Shown: positions 37,502-46,482 of the stretch, piece after piece | Position numbering within the stretch: the first letter of the stretch is position 1 | Layout: each line of letters begins with the position of its first letter | Assembly: GCA_039029315.1 (NCBI GenBank) | Contig: JBCCGK010000001.1 | Coordinates: 1 to 64,000, forward strand | Direction of reading: 5' to 3' | From: JBCCCJ01 sp039029315 | GTDB taxonomy: Bacteria; Bacteroidota; Bacteroidia; J057 | Length of the DNA stretch: 64,000 bases | The notes under the pieces: generated by a model | Database searches by the model: none | Told to the model about the DNA's origin: nothing | The model's input: only the letters and a program-made list of their open reading frames with translations | Position numbers and translations under genes: made by a program

Positions 37502-38488
37502 ATGCTGACCACTTCGAAAACATACATTCTGGTGCTCTTATTCGTCTCTGTTTGCTTCCTGCAATGCCAGAATCCAGGCCAGCCAGAGTATCTTCTGCGA
37601 GCCAGCCTGCTGGTCAATGAGGATCATACCTGGTATAGAGCATTTGTTTATTTTGGCAAAATACTCGAGGAACGTAGCCTGGGACGTATGAAGCTGGAGG
37701 TATATCCCTCCGAACAAATGGCCAAGGAACTGGAAGCCATTCGCTTGATTCAGGCTGGTGTGATCGATATGACAACAACGGGCTCTACCCTCAACAACTG
37801 GATGGAGATTGCCGCCTTTTGTGAGATGCCATTTTTCTTGAAAGATACGCTGGAAATGAAAGCCCTCATGCAAGGAGCCATCGGACAAAAGATGGAGAAA
37901 GATATGCTGGAAGTATGTGGATTGCGTTCGCTTGGTTACTTCCAGCGTGGCCCACGACATCTCACATCCAGGCGTCCAATACGCCATCCCGATGAGCTGA
38001 ATGGTCTGATCTTGCGGGTGCCGAGTGTGCCCTCCTTTGTTACTGCCTGGAGTGCGATGGGGGCCAAACCTACCCCAATGGCCTTCTCGGAAGTCTTTAC
38101 TTCCCTCCAACAAGGAACCATTGAAGCTCAGGAAAATCCATTTGCCCTCATTCGCAGTGCAGGTTTTGCTGAAGTGCAGCAATATGTCAATCTGACAGAG
38201 CATGTGATCAGTTGGATTTATCCTGTGATAGGAGAGAAGCAGTTTCAGTCTTTCCCGGATGATCTCAAGAAGATTTTTCTGGAAGCTGCCAGAGAGATGC
38301 AGGCATACGAACATGCCATTTTTTTGAAGAACGAGCGAGCCGTGCAGCAGGAACTTCAGGATTTGGGGATGGAGTTTGTCGAAGTGGACAAAGCCGCTTT
38401 CGGGAATAAATGCCGGAAGGCCATTTATGAGAGTTTATCTCCCCAAAATCAGAAGCATTACAATGAATTTATTGAAAGTCTGAAATGA
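37502..38488 (+). CDS. dctP: TRAP transporter solute-binding protein, DctP family
   Basis: From the ATG at 37502 (an ATG 33 bases earlier adds no signal) the protein has 328 residues. It begins with a lipoprotein-type signal (YILVLLFVSVCFLQC), so it is probably tethered to the outer face of the inner membrane. The DctP fold is visible: ASLLVNEDHTWYRAFVYFGKILEERSLGRMKLEVYPS, then IRLIQAGVIDMTTTGS, then GLILRVPSVPSFVTAWSAMGAKPTPMAFSEVFTSLQQGTIEAQENP, in which the Arg is the usual carboxylate-binding residue. It binds an acidic solute such as a uronate or its breakdown product and hands it to DctQM. Its stop overlaps the dctQ start by four bases (ATGA). Confidence 0.92.
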   Translation: MLTTSKTYILVLLFVSVCFLQCQNPGQPEYLLRASLLVNEDHTWYRAFVYFGKILEERSLGRMKLEVYPSEQMAKELEAIRLIQAGVIDMTTTGSTLNNWMEIAAFCEMPFFLKDTLEMKALMQGAIGQKMEKDMLEVCGLRSLGYFQRGPRHLTSRRPIRHPDELNGLILRVPSVPSFVTAWSAMGAKPTPMAFSEVFTSLQQGTIEAQENPFALIRSAGFAEVQQYVNLTEHVISWIYPVIGEKQFQSFPDDLKKIFLEAAREMQAYEHAIFLKNERAVQQELQDLGMEFVEVDKAAFGNKCRKAIYESLSPQNQKHYNEFIESLK

Positions 38489-38955
38489 AAAAAATTGAAG
38501 CAATCATCGCGCAATTCCTGCAATATGGATGCTTGTTGGCAACCATCTGTTTGATCGGAACAGTGATGCTACAGATTTTTGCGCGTTTCATGCTAGCGCA
38601 AGCACCTGCCTGGACCGAGGAAGCCTCGCGTTTGTTTTTTATCTACGCGATTTCTTTCGCAGCAGGACTCGCTCTGAAGGAGGAGTATTATGTGCATTGG
38701 GATCTCCTGTATAAAAAACTGTCCCCCGGAGGCCAAAAGCTGATGGATCTACTCATTCCCTCGCTGGTGTTGTTGCTCTTTGTCTTGATGGCGATTTTCT
38801 CTCTCTCCTTTATTCAAATGGGGCTGGCCGAAAGTTCACCAGGAATGGGAATGAGCATGGCGGCAGCCTTTGGGAGTATGTTCGTGTTATCAGTTGGCCT
38901 GAGTCTTTATGCTGGAAGGAGCATACAGCAAGCCATACAAAACAAGCCCTCATGA
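38485..38955 (+). CDS. dctQ: TRAP transporter small membrane subunit, DctQ family
   Basis: A 156-residue integral membrane protein with four hydrophobic helices (ATICLIGTVMLQIFARFML, ASRLFFIYAISFAAGLAL, LMDLLIPSLVLLLFVLMAIFSL and SMFVLSVGLSLYAG), the usual size and layout of DctQ. The motif APAWTEEASRLFFIY is the family signature. It links the solute-binding protein and the large channel subunit in a sodium- or proton-driven uptake system. It overlaps both neighbours by four bases, so the three are translated as one operon. Confidence 0.92.
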   Translation: MKKIEAIIAQFLQYGCLLATICLIGTVMLQIFARFMLAQAPAWTEEASRLFFIYAISFAAGLALKEEYYVHWDLLYKKLSPGGQKLMDLLIPSLVLLLFVLMAIFSLSFIQMGLAESSPGMGMSMAAAFGSMFVLSVGLSLYAGRSIQQAIQNKPS

Positions 38956-40223
38956 TTGCAGCATTACTGGTCGTCTTTATCCTCTGTCTCGTGCTTAGAT
39001 TCCCGATTGCATTTGCATTGGGACTCGCTTGCCTCGCCTATATCCTACTGGCTGATATTCCATTGATCATTCTCCCGATGAAGATGTATTCAGGGATAGA
39101 TGTCTTTGTACTGCTGAGTGTGCCGGGCTTTATCCTCGCTGGAAATCTGATGAATCATGGCGGATTGACAGCGAAAATCATCGCCTTTTGTAATCATTTG
39201 TTGGGACATATTCGGGGAGGATTGGCTATGGCAAATATTGGGGCTTCCATGCTATTTGCTGGAATTTCCGGGACGGCTGTGTCCGATACTGCCAGCATTG
39301 GATCTGTCATGATCCCAGCCATGAGAAAGGAAGGCTATGACCCAGGCTTTTCCTGTGCCGTCACAGCAGCCTCTTCGACAGTAGGGCCGATTATTCCGCC
39401 TAGTGTGCCGATGATCATTGCTGCCACCCTGAGTGGGTTATCTGTAGGGAAATTGTTTCTGGCTGGGGCCATTCCAGGATTTTTATTAGGGGCAGGCTTG
39501 ATGTTGGTCGCCTGGGGGATCTCCCGTCGACGGAACTATCCCAGGCATCCAAGAAGCAGCTTGCGACAAATCGCACGGGGATTTGTCGAAACTTTTTGGG
39601 CCCTACTGATGACAGTGATCATCCTCTACGGCATCATAGGAGGAATCTTTACGCCGACCGAGGCGTCGATCATTGCCGTCGTCTATGCCTTGATCATCGG
39701 TATCTTTGTGTACAAGCAGCTCAATATGAGGAATATACAAGCTGTTATCCTCGACTCAATGAAGACCTCTGCCTCACTCATGGTACTGGTTGGTTTCGCC
39801 AATCTTTTTGGCTGGATTTTGATCACAGAACGATTGCCACAATGGATCTCCGGGGAGATTTTGGCATTCACCTCCAACAAATACATGGTGCTGCTGCTGA
39901 TCAATCTGCTCCTCATCTTTGTGGGGACCTTCATGGAAACAATTGCCGCCTTGCTGATTCTTTTTCCTATCCTCCTCAAAGTGGCATTGACCGTTGGCGT
40001 CGATCCGACACACTTTGCCGTGATTGCCGTTCTCAATCTGATCATTGGCCTAACAACTCCTCCGGTAGGGGTATGTCTGTTTGTGGCTTCCAGCATTGGC
40101 AAGATTTCCATTGGTGAGATCAGTAAGGCTAGTTGGCCCTTCTTGTTGGTCAGTTTGGGTGTACTGGTTCTGGTGACCCTCTTTCCGGGATTGTCCTTGT
40201 GGTTGCCGACTTGGCTGGGCTAA
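38952..40223 (+). CDS. dctM: TRAP transporter large membrane subunit, DctM family
   Basis: A 423-residue protein with about eleven to twelve membrane helices. It carries the DctM pattern: VPGFILAGNLMNHGG, GASMLFAGISGTAVSDTASIGSVMIPAM, SSTVGPIIPPSVPMII and the C-terminal IIGLTTPPVGVCLFVASSIGKISIGE. It is the ion-coupled channel that brings the solute captured by DctP into the cytosol. It is the last gene of the rightward run; a hairpin-like sequence follows the stop codon. Placement among lyases and a sulfatase suggests transport of uronate-type sugars. No SusC/SusD pair is visible. Confidence 0.94.
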   Translation: MIAALLVVFILCLVLRFPIAFALGLACLAYILLADIPLIILPMKMYSGIDVFVLLSVPGFILAGNLMNHGGLTAKIIAFCNHLLGHIRGGLAMANIGASMLFAGISGTAVSDTASIGSVMIPAMRKEGYDPGFSCAVTAASSTVGPIIPPSVPMIIAATLSGLSVGKLFLAGAIPGFLLGAGLMLVAWGISRRRNYPRHPRSSLRQIARGFVETFWALLMTVIILYGIIGGIFTPTEASIIAVVYALIIGIFVYKQLNMRNIQAVILDSMKTSASLMVLVGFANLFGWILITERLPQWISGEILAFTSNKYMVLLLINLLLIFVGTFMETIAALLILFPILLKVALTVGVDPTHFAVIAVLNLIIGLTTPPVGVCLFVASSIGKISIGEISKASWPFLLVSLGVLVLVTLFPGLSLWLPTWLG

Positions 40224-40252
40224 ATGAATAGACGCAAAAAAAAGTCAGGAAA

Positions 40253-40376
40253 AAGTAAGTAGATGGACAATATTAGGGTTGACTTTGGGTATAAGGGAAA
40301 TAGGGGATATAATGGCTTGATTGGTAATATTTCTCCCGTATTTCCCTCACAGATAAATTTGTCTCCTTACTTAGCT
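40253..40376. terminator. Long imperfect hairpin between convergent genes
   Basis: GGGAAATA at 40295-40302 pairs with TATTTCCC at 40339-40346, and outer segments AAGTAAG and CTTACTT (near 40253 and 40365) can extend it with mismatches. It lies between the dctM stop and the convergent GH117-like stop, and probably separates the two transcripts. No clean T-run is present. Confidence 0.4.
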
Positions 40377-40400
40377 GACCAAAGAGAACCAGCCTCCTAA

Positions 40401-41585
40401 TCAGATTGCGCGCTTGGGCCCTTTACACTCAAATCGCTGAATGTATTGCCAGTCATAAGACTTGTATTTGTGCGTCAATCCCCAATTTATGGCCTCAATG
40501 GGGCTTTTCTCCGTGTCAAGTGATCGGACCAATCCTGCTGCATGTGGGCCTCCCTTGATATAGGATTTGATCTCAAAATTGATGCCGTCTGCAGCCCACT
40601 GAATGGTGTTTCGTTCAGGCCCATCAGTGGTGATCATGGATGCAATTCCTCCCTGATATGGCCAAACACATACCTCATGCCCACTATTGCTGATGGGGTT
40701 ATACTCAGATTTGATATAGGGCCCTGTTAGATGATCCGAGATGGCAACCCCATGTTTGATTTCCCGACCTCCCATGGTGATTTGCTCCCCCATTCTTTCT
40801 CCTTTGTAATAGAGATAATATTTGTTGTTGAAAAACATCAAACAAGGATCGTGGACTTTGTGGCTGTCAAAATCTCCCTGGACGATGGTCTGAAATCGAT
40901 CATCTGCTTCGCCTCGCCATTCTCCATTGTCGGCTGGAGAGAGGATTGGAGAAGCCAACTTCTCAAATGGACCTGCTGGAGAATTGGAAATGGCCATACC
41001 CACCTGATTCTTGACCCGCTTGACATAAGGATATTTGACAGTTTGGTAGACCAAAATGTAATTTCCATCCTGCGCCAGGACTTCTGGGGTGAAAACGGAT
41101 CGATCGTCAAAGGCGCCAGTTTCTCCTCTTCCCACTGCCAGCCCTTGTTCTTTCCACTCCCAGCCATCCTCCGAAGTCGCATACCAAATCTCCGTTTTGT
41201 CCCAGGGAAAAACCTTGTTCTCAGGATCACCTGTATGGAATCCTTTGGTTATGCCCGTGGTCCTGGAATAATACACATAATATACATTGTCCACCTGAAT
41301 GACAGAGCTTGGATCTCTTCGGGTCACACCCTCTTCATAAGCAAAGTCTCCTTTGAGATCATACGCCTTACAATCACAAAACCAATCTGATCCCTGATTG
41401 TACTGTCGCTCAAAGGCACGAATAGAGGCAGAACTGAGTTTACCGTCTTTCGGAATTCCCAGAAAGTCGTAGGCTTCTTCAGGATAAGTGATTGGAGCTT
41501 CCTGATTGGTGTTGTCATTGTCACAGCCTGACAGGAGCAAAAAAGCCACGACTACTAAGCAGAGGAGGGGTAGGAGATTTCTCAT
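40401..41585 (-). CDS. GH117-like glycoside hydrolase lipoprotein
   Basis: A 394-residue lipoprotein (signal VVVAFLLLSGC, lipid Cys21). The five-bladed propeller pattern starts with an N-terminal helix-rich lead (SSASIRAFERQYNQGSDWFCDC), which is typical of GH117 and not of ordinary GH43. Candidate catalytic acids are Asp91 (RRDPSSVIQVDNVYYVYYS) and Asp246 (KVHDPCLMFFNNKYYLYY), with His303 in SNSGHEVCVWPYQGG near the expected acid/base position. Known GH117 enzymes release 3,6-anhydro-L-galactose from agar oligosaccharides, but relatives with other specificities exist. It converges on the TRAP operon and faces away from the DUF1553 gene. Family call by pattern only; an alternative is a GH43-like propeller. 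Confidence 0.72.
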   Translation of the reverse strand: MRNLLPLLCLVVVAFLLLSGCDNDNTNQEAPITYPEEAYDFLGIPKDGKLSSASIRAFERQYNQGSDWFCDCKAYDLKGDFAYEEGVTRRDPSSVIQVDNVYYVYYSRTTGITKGFHTGDPENKVFPWDKTEIWYATSEDGWEWKEQGLAVGRGETGAFDDRSVFTPEVLAQDGNYILVYQTVKYPYVKRVKNQVGMAISNSPAGPFEKLASPILSPADNGEWRGEADDRFQTIVQGDFDSHKVHDPCLMFFNNKYYLYYKGERMGEQITMGGREIKHGVAISDHLTGPYIKSEYNPISNSGHEVCVWPYQGGIASMITTDGPERNTIQWAADGINFEIKSYIKGGPHAAGLVRSLDTEKSPIEAINWGLTHKYKSYDWQYIQRFECKGPKRAI

Positions 41586-41787
41586 AGGAATGGGTTTGAT
41601 AGAAAGAGGGAGAAATATACGGACAAAATAGCCGATCCCCTAGGTCAACGTTTTCCTTGTATTTGAGGCGAGGCAGGGAAGGATATCAGGCATTTTCTCA
41701 TTACATTGATTTCCAGACAAAGTATTTGTTGAGAAAGGGCCCATGTGGATGGGGAATGATTTATGTTACAGCTTTACTACTCGCACA

Positions 41788-44700
41788 ATGAAGCCTGCAT
41801 TTCTGACGAAACAACGATTACTCAAACTCTGCGGATGTATGTGTGTCCTGATGTGGAGCTGTAGGATAGACCTGCCGGATCAGGTAGCCGTAGCCTATGA
41901 AGAACTTCCTGCTCAGCTCGCCTTCAATATCGACATCAAGCCACTCTTGTCGGATCGCTGTTATCAGTGTCATGGACCTGATGAGCAGGCGAGAGAAGCT
42001 GAACTGAGGTTGGATGTCAAAGAAGGATTGTTTGCCAGGACCGAAAACGGGAAACATGCCTTTGTTTCGGGTAGTCCCCGCCAGAGCGAAGCCATTCGAC
42101 GAATCCTTAGTGATGACCCGGAGGAGATGATGCCTCCCCCTTCATCCAACTATGCCTTGAATGCAGCAGAAAAAGCCGCACTCATCAAATGGGTAGAGGA
42201 GGGCGCCCAATGGCAGGATCATTGGTCCTTCATTGTACCCGAACGTCCCCCACTCCCTCAGCCCAATTCTTCCTGGACACAAGAAAATGAGATTGACTTG
42301 TTCGTGCAGGAACGTCTGACCCAACATCAATTGTCTCCTGCTCCAAAAGCGGACAAAAGTAACTTGCTTCGGCGACTGAGCATTGATCTGACAGGACTTC
42401 CGCCAACCATTGAAGAGATGGCAGCATTTCATGAGGACGATTCTCCTGATGCCTATGTACAATTGGTTGATCGATTGCTCAATTCCGATGCCCATGCAGA
42501 GCGCATGACCCTGGAGTGGTTGGATGTTGCAAGATATGCAGACTCTCATGGATTTCATGTAGATGGCTTGCGGACCATGTGGCCATGGCGTGATTGGGTG
42601 ATCGATGCCTTTCGACAAAATATGCCCTATGACCAGTTTGTGACTGAACAATTAGCGGGAGATCTGCTGCCAAATGCCAGTAAAGATCAAATCATTGCCA
42701 CAGCCTTCAACAGAAACCATCCCATGACAGCAGAGGGAGGCGCTGTAGATGAGGAATATCGCGTGGAGTATGTCAGCAACCGCACCAATACCTTTGGAAC
42801 GGCTCTGCTGGGGCTGACAGTAGAATGTGCCAAATGCCATGACCACAAATTTGATCCCATTGCTCAGAAGGAATATTATCAGCTCAGTGGATTCTTCAAC
42901 AATGTTTGGGAATTGGGCATGACGGGCAATGATGGAGACTTCGGCCCGATGTTGCTGTTGTCCGATGATTCTACAGAGCAAAAAATTTCCCAAATAGATC
43001 GCCAGATTCAGCAATTGGAAGCCACACACAACATAGAAAAGCAAGACCTGTTGGCCATTACCAACTTCATTCATAAAGTCGGGAGTCGGGAAATCCATCC
43101 GATGGTCTATCATCCCTTTGAGCAACTGACAAAGACAGATTCATCAGCATTTCTCGATGGTCGCCCCATGACGAAGCAGCGCGATACCGATCCTGTGGAT
43201 GGGATCGCTGGGAAAGCACGCTATTTCAACCATCAGGATGATAAGATCAGCATCTTTGGCTATCCACACTTTGAGCATACGAATCCTTTTTCGGTATCTA
43301 TGTGGATCCGCCCGGATGAAGAGACAGGCCGAACCAAGGTGCTGATTGGCAACTCGGGAGAAAAAAACAATCTCTGGAGAGGTTGGGACTTTTATCTGGA
43401 CTCCACCAATCACCTGACTGTTCGTTTGATCAGCAATTTGCCACATAACTATTTGCATCTCCGCACCAGGGAGAGCATTACTTACGATCGCTGGACACAG
43501 GTAGGATTTACCTACGATGGATCTGCCAAAGCGGAGGGAGTGCGCCTGTATGTCGATGGAAAACAAAAAGAAGGAGAGGTCGTCTATGATCGATTATTCA
43601 AAAGCATGATTCCTGTCAAGACGGCAAGAACCCAGGATCAGCGAGGATTAGTTGTAGGGAAAAGCCGCCGCGCCTTTACAGGGGACAATGGGGTGTTTCG
43701 CGGGAGCATAGATGAATTGGTCATCTTTGAACAGGAATTGTTTCCCAGACAGATTCAGGCTGTATATGAGTTGAGCAAGCAAGGCCAAAAAGCTATTGTG
43801 GAGGATATTTCCCATTCTGCCTATCGATCCACCCTCGATCAGCTTACCCAGTTGCGCAAGCGAAGATTGGCATTGGTCGATCCGATTCAGGAATTGATGG
43901 TCATGGAAGAAATGACATCAGCTCGCCCAACTTTTATCCTGGACAGAGGAGAATATGACAAACCAGGAGAACAGGTTTGGCCAGGAACACCACAGAAAGT
44001 GTTGCCATTTGAAGAAGATTACCCGGCCAACCGCCTGGGCTTGAGTCAGTGGTTATTTAATGAAAAAAATCCATTGACCGCACGGGTTGCCGTGAATCGA
44101 TATTGGCAGATGCTCTTTGGACAGGGGATCGTGCGGACTGCACATGATTTTGGGATACAGGGAGCCTTGCCCTCCCATCCGGAGTTGCTAGACTATCTGG
44201 CGCGCGAATTTCAGGAATCAGGCTGGGATGTACGTGCCTTGATCCGAATGATGGTATTGAGCCATACTTATAGACAAGCGTCCAAAAGCTCTCCTGCCCT
44301 CCGGGAGACAGACCCTACCAATGTGTACCTGGCGAGAAGCCCCAGTTATAGATGGCAGGCAGAGTTTATTCGCGACAATGCCTTGATGGCAAGTGGCTTG
44401 CTTAATCCGGTCGTGGGGGGAGAAAGTGTCAAACCCTATCAGCCAGACGGACTGTGGATTGAGTTGGGCAATTTTTCTCATTTTCTTCTTCATTATCAGC
44501 GAGATGAAGATGAACGTCAATATCGCAAAAGCATGTATACCTTTCTGAGGCGAACCTCTCCCGCTCCGTTTATGACCATCTTTGATGCCCCCAGTAGAGA
44601 AGTCTGCACCATCACCAGAGAACGGACCAATACTCCTTTGCAAGCATTGGTCCTGTTGAATGATCCACAGTTTCTGGAAGCCTCCCGGGCACTGGCCGTT

Positions 44701-44979
44701 CGCTTGAAGCAAGAAGGAGGGGAGTCAATTCAACCCAAAATCCGATTGGGATTCCAATTGGTGCTAAGTCGATTCCCCAGTGAAAAAGAGATGGCTGTGA
44801 TGGAAAATCTGTACCAGGAAGAATACCAGCAATTCCAAAAAGATCAACAGAAGGTCTCCGAATTTTTGGCTGTGGGAGATTACCGCCTGCCAGAATCTTA
44901 TGATCCAGTAGAAATGGCAGCATTGGCGATGGTCGCCAATACCCTCTTCAATATGGACGAAGTGTATATGAAACGCTAA
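41788..44979 (+). CDS. DUF1549/DUF1553 cytochrome-type lipoprotein with LamG domain
   Basis: A 1063-residue lipoprotein from the ATG at 41788 (signal LLKLCGCMCVLMWSC); an ATG 45 bases earlier adds no signal. A single c-type heme site, Cys58-x-x-Cys-His, is in a PSCyt1-like domain (IKPLLSDRCYQCHGPDEQAREAELRLD). It is followed by DUF1549 (WLDVARYADSHGFHVDGLRTMWPWRDWVIDAFRQNMPYDQF), a concanavalin-like LamG domain at about residues 450-640 (NPFSVSMWIRPDEETGRTKVLIG), and DUF1553 (RVAVNRYWQMLFGQGIVRTAHDFGIQG, LPSHPELLDYLAREF). The architecture is common in Planctomycetes and Verrucomicrobia and is also found in Bacteroidota. Pairing with the next DUF1501 gene is usual. The biochemical role of the family is not established; links to polysaccharide oxidation are inference. 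Confidence 0.9.
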   Translation: MKPAFLTKQRLLKLCGCMCVLMWSCRIDLPDQVAVAYEELPAQLAFNIDIKPLLSDRCYQCHGPDEQAREAELRLDVKEGLFARTENGKHAFVSGSPRQSEAIRRILSDDPEEMMPPPSSNYALNAAEKAALIKWVEEGAQWQDHWSFIVPERPPLPQPNSSWTQENEIDLFVQERLTQHQLSPAPKADKSNLLRRLSIDLTGLPPTIEEMAAFHEDDSPDAYVQLVDRLLNSDAHAERMTLEWLDVARYADSHGFHVDGLRTMWPWRDWVIDAFRQNMPYDQFVTEQLAGDLLPNASKDQIIATAFNRNHPMTAEGGAVDEEYRVEYVSNRTNTFGTALLGLTVECAKCHDHKFDPIAQKEYYQLSGFFNNVWELGMTGNDGDFGPMLLLSDDSTEQKISQIDRQIQQLEATHNIEKQDLLAITNFIHKVGSREIHPMVYHPFEQLTKTDSSAFLDGRPMTKQRDTDPVDGIAGKARYFNHQDDKISIFGYPHFEHTNPFSVSMWIRPDEETGRTKVLIGNSGEKNNLWRGWDFYLDSTNHLTVRLISNLPHNYLHLRTRESITYDRWTQVGFTYDGSAKAEGVRLYVDGKQKEGEVVYDRLFKSMIPVKTARTQDQRGLVVGKSRRAFTGDNGVFRGSIDELVIFEQELFPRQIQAVYELSKQGQKAIVEDISHSAYRSTLDQLTQLRKRRLALVDPIQELMVMEEMTSARPTFILDRGEYDKPGEQVWPGTPQKVLPFEEDYPANRLGLSQWLFNEKNPLTARVAVNRYWQMLFGQGIVRTAHDFGIQGALPSHPELLDYLAREFQESGWDVRALIRMMVLSHTYRQASKSSPALRETDPTNVYLARSPSYRWQAEFIRDNALMASGLLNPVVGGESVKPYQPDGLWIELGNFSHFLLHYQRDEDERQYRKSMYTFLRRTSPAPFMTIFDAPSREVCTITRERTNTPLQALVLLNDPQFLEASRALAVRLKQEGGESIQPKIRLGFQLVLSRFPSEKEMAVMENLYQEEYQQFQKDQQKVSEFLAVGDYRLPESYDPVEMAALAMVANTLFNMDEVYMKR

Positions 44980-45013
44980 GCCCGATACCAGAACCATTAA
45001 CCCTACTGCTGTC

Positions 45014-46453
45014 ATGAGTGAATCTAGTCATAAACCCTATACGCGACGAGAGTTTTTGAATCGGACCAGTCTTGGTCTGGGGGCTATAAGCGTTGCCTCC
45101 TTGATGGGACCGAACAATTTGCTTGCAGCTTCGGGCACTTCCAGCCAGGTGTTGGGGCTGCCACATTTTCCTCCCAAAGCCAAACGTGTCATTTATCTCT
45201 TACAAAATGGTGCCCCTTCTCAGCTTGACCTGTTTGACTACAAACCGCTGCTGAACAAGATGACGGGAGAAGAATTGCCGGAAAGTGTCAGGCAAGGGCA
45301 ACGCTTGACAGGGATGACTGCTGGCCAGACCTCCTTTCCGCTTGCTGGCTCGATTTTTTCATTCCAGCAGCATGGCAATAACGGTATGTGGGTCAGTGAA
45401 TTGCTGCCACACATTGCGAGCATCACCGACGAACTCTGCTTTATTCGGTCGATGTATACCGAAGCGATCAATCATGACCCGGCCGTGACCTTTCTTCAGA
45501 CAGGCTCGCAATTTCCCGGCCGACCATCGATTGGTGCATGGGTCAGTTATGGATTGGGAAGTGACAATGCTAATTTGCCAGGGTTTGTGGTGTTGATTAC
45601 CAAGGATAAACGAGGACAGCCACTTTATTCTCGCCTATGGGGAAATGGATTTTTGCCCTCCGAACATCAGGCTGTACAGTTCCGGGCGGGAAAAAATCCT
45701 GTCCTTTATCTGGCCAATCCGCCCGGTGTCTCTTCCCACAATCGGCGGACGCAGCTCGATCACCTGCGGCAGTTACAGGAATTGCAATATGATCAACTCG
45801 AAGATCCAGAGATCAAGGCAAGGATCTCCCAATACGAAATGGCTTTTCGAATGCAAACCTCCGTGCCTGAAATCATGGATATCAGTGGAGAACCAGATTA
45901 TATCTATGAGATGTATGGACCGGATAGTCAAAATCCGGGCACCTATGGCGCCAATTGTTTGCTCGCCAGAAGATTGATCGAGCGAGGGGTGCGCTTTGTT
46001 CAACTCTATCATCAAGGCTGGGATCAACATGGCAACCTCCCAGATGCCATCAAGGTCCAGTGCAAGGAAACCGATCAACCCACGGCAGCACTAATCATGG
46101 ATCTGAAACAACGGGGACTGCTGGAGGATACCCTGGTCATCTGGGGGGGAGAATTTGGCCGAACCAATTACTCACAAGGAACCTTGACTGCCACCAACTA
46201 TGGACGAGATCATCATCCTAAGTGCTATACGATCTTCATGGCAGGTGCTGGTGTCAAACCTGGAACCATTTATGGCGCGACAGATGAATTTGGCTACAAC
46301 ATCACAGAAAATGGTGTCCACATCCACGATTTTCAGGCGACATTGATGCATCTATTGGGAATCGACCATGAACGGTTTACCTTTCCGTTTCAAGGAAGGA
46401 GATTTCGGCTAACTGATGTGCATGGACGAGTGGTGAAAGAAATTCTTTCGTGA
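45014..46453 (+). CDS. DUF1501 protein with Tat-type signal
   Basis: A 479-residue protein starting with a twin-arginine-like signal (YTRREFLNRTSLGLGAISVASLM), so it should be exported folded. The DUF1501 fold is related to alkaline-phosphatase/sulfatase proteins: RVIYLLQNGAPSQLDLFDYKP near the start and LVIWGGEFGRTNYSQGTL with HHPKCYTIFMAGAGVKPGTIYGATDE and HIHDFQATLMHLLGIDHERFTF in the second half are its signatures. It begins 34 bases after the DUF1553 gene and the two form the standard pair. The formylglycine motif of true sulfatases is absent, so it is not predicted to be a normal sulfatase. Substrate and reaction unknown. Confidence 0.9.
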   Translation: MSESSHKPYTRREFLNRTSLGLGAISVASLMGPNNLLAASGTSSQVLGLPHFPPKAKRVIYLLQNGAPSQLDLFDYKPLLNKMTGEELPESVRQGQRLTGMTAGQTSFPLAGSIFSFQQHGNNGMWVSELLPHIASITDELCFIRSMYTEAINHDPAVTFLQTGSQFPGRPSIGAWVSYGLGSDNANLPGFVVLITKDKRGQPLYSRLWGNGFLPSEHQAVQFRAGKNPVLYLANPPGVSSHNRRTQLDHLRQLQELQYDQLEDPEIKARISQYEMAFRMQTSVPEIMDISGEPDYIYEMYGPDSQNPGTYGANCLLARRLIERGVRFVQLYHQGWDQHGNLPDAIKVQCKETDQPTAALIMDLKQRGLLEDTLVIWGGEFGRTNYSQGTLTATNYGRDHHPKCYTIFMAGAGVKPGTIYGATDEFGYNITENGVHIHDFQATLMHLLGIDHERFTFPFQGRRFRLTDVHGRVVKEILS

Positions 46454-46482
46454 TATGGTCGAATCGCTGATCTGATTGTTCC

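Noticed and set aside
45014..46453. DUF1501 protein as a functional sulfatase
   Set aside because: It has the related fold pattern but lacks the C/S-x-P/A-x-R formylglycine motif.
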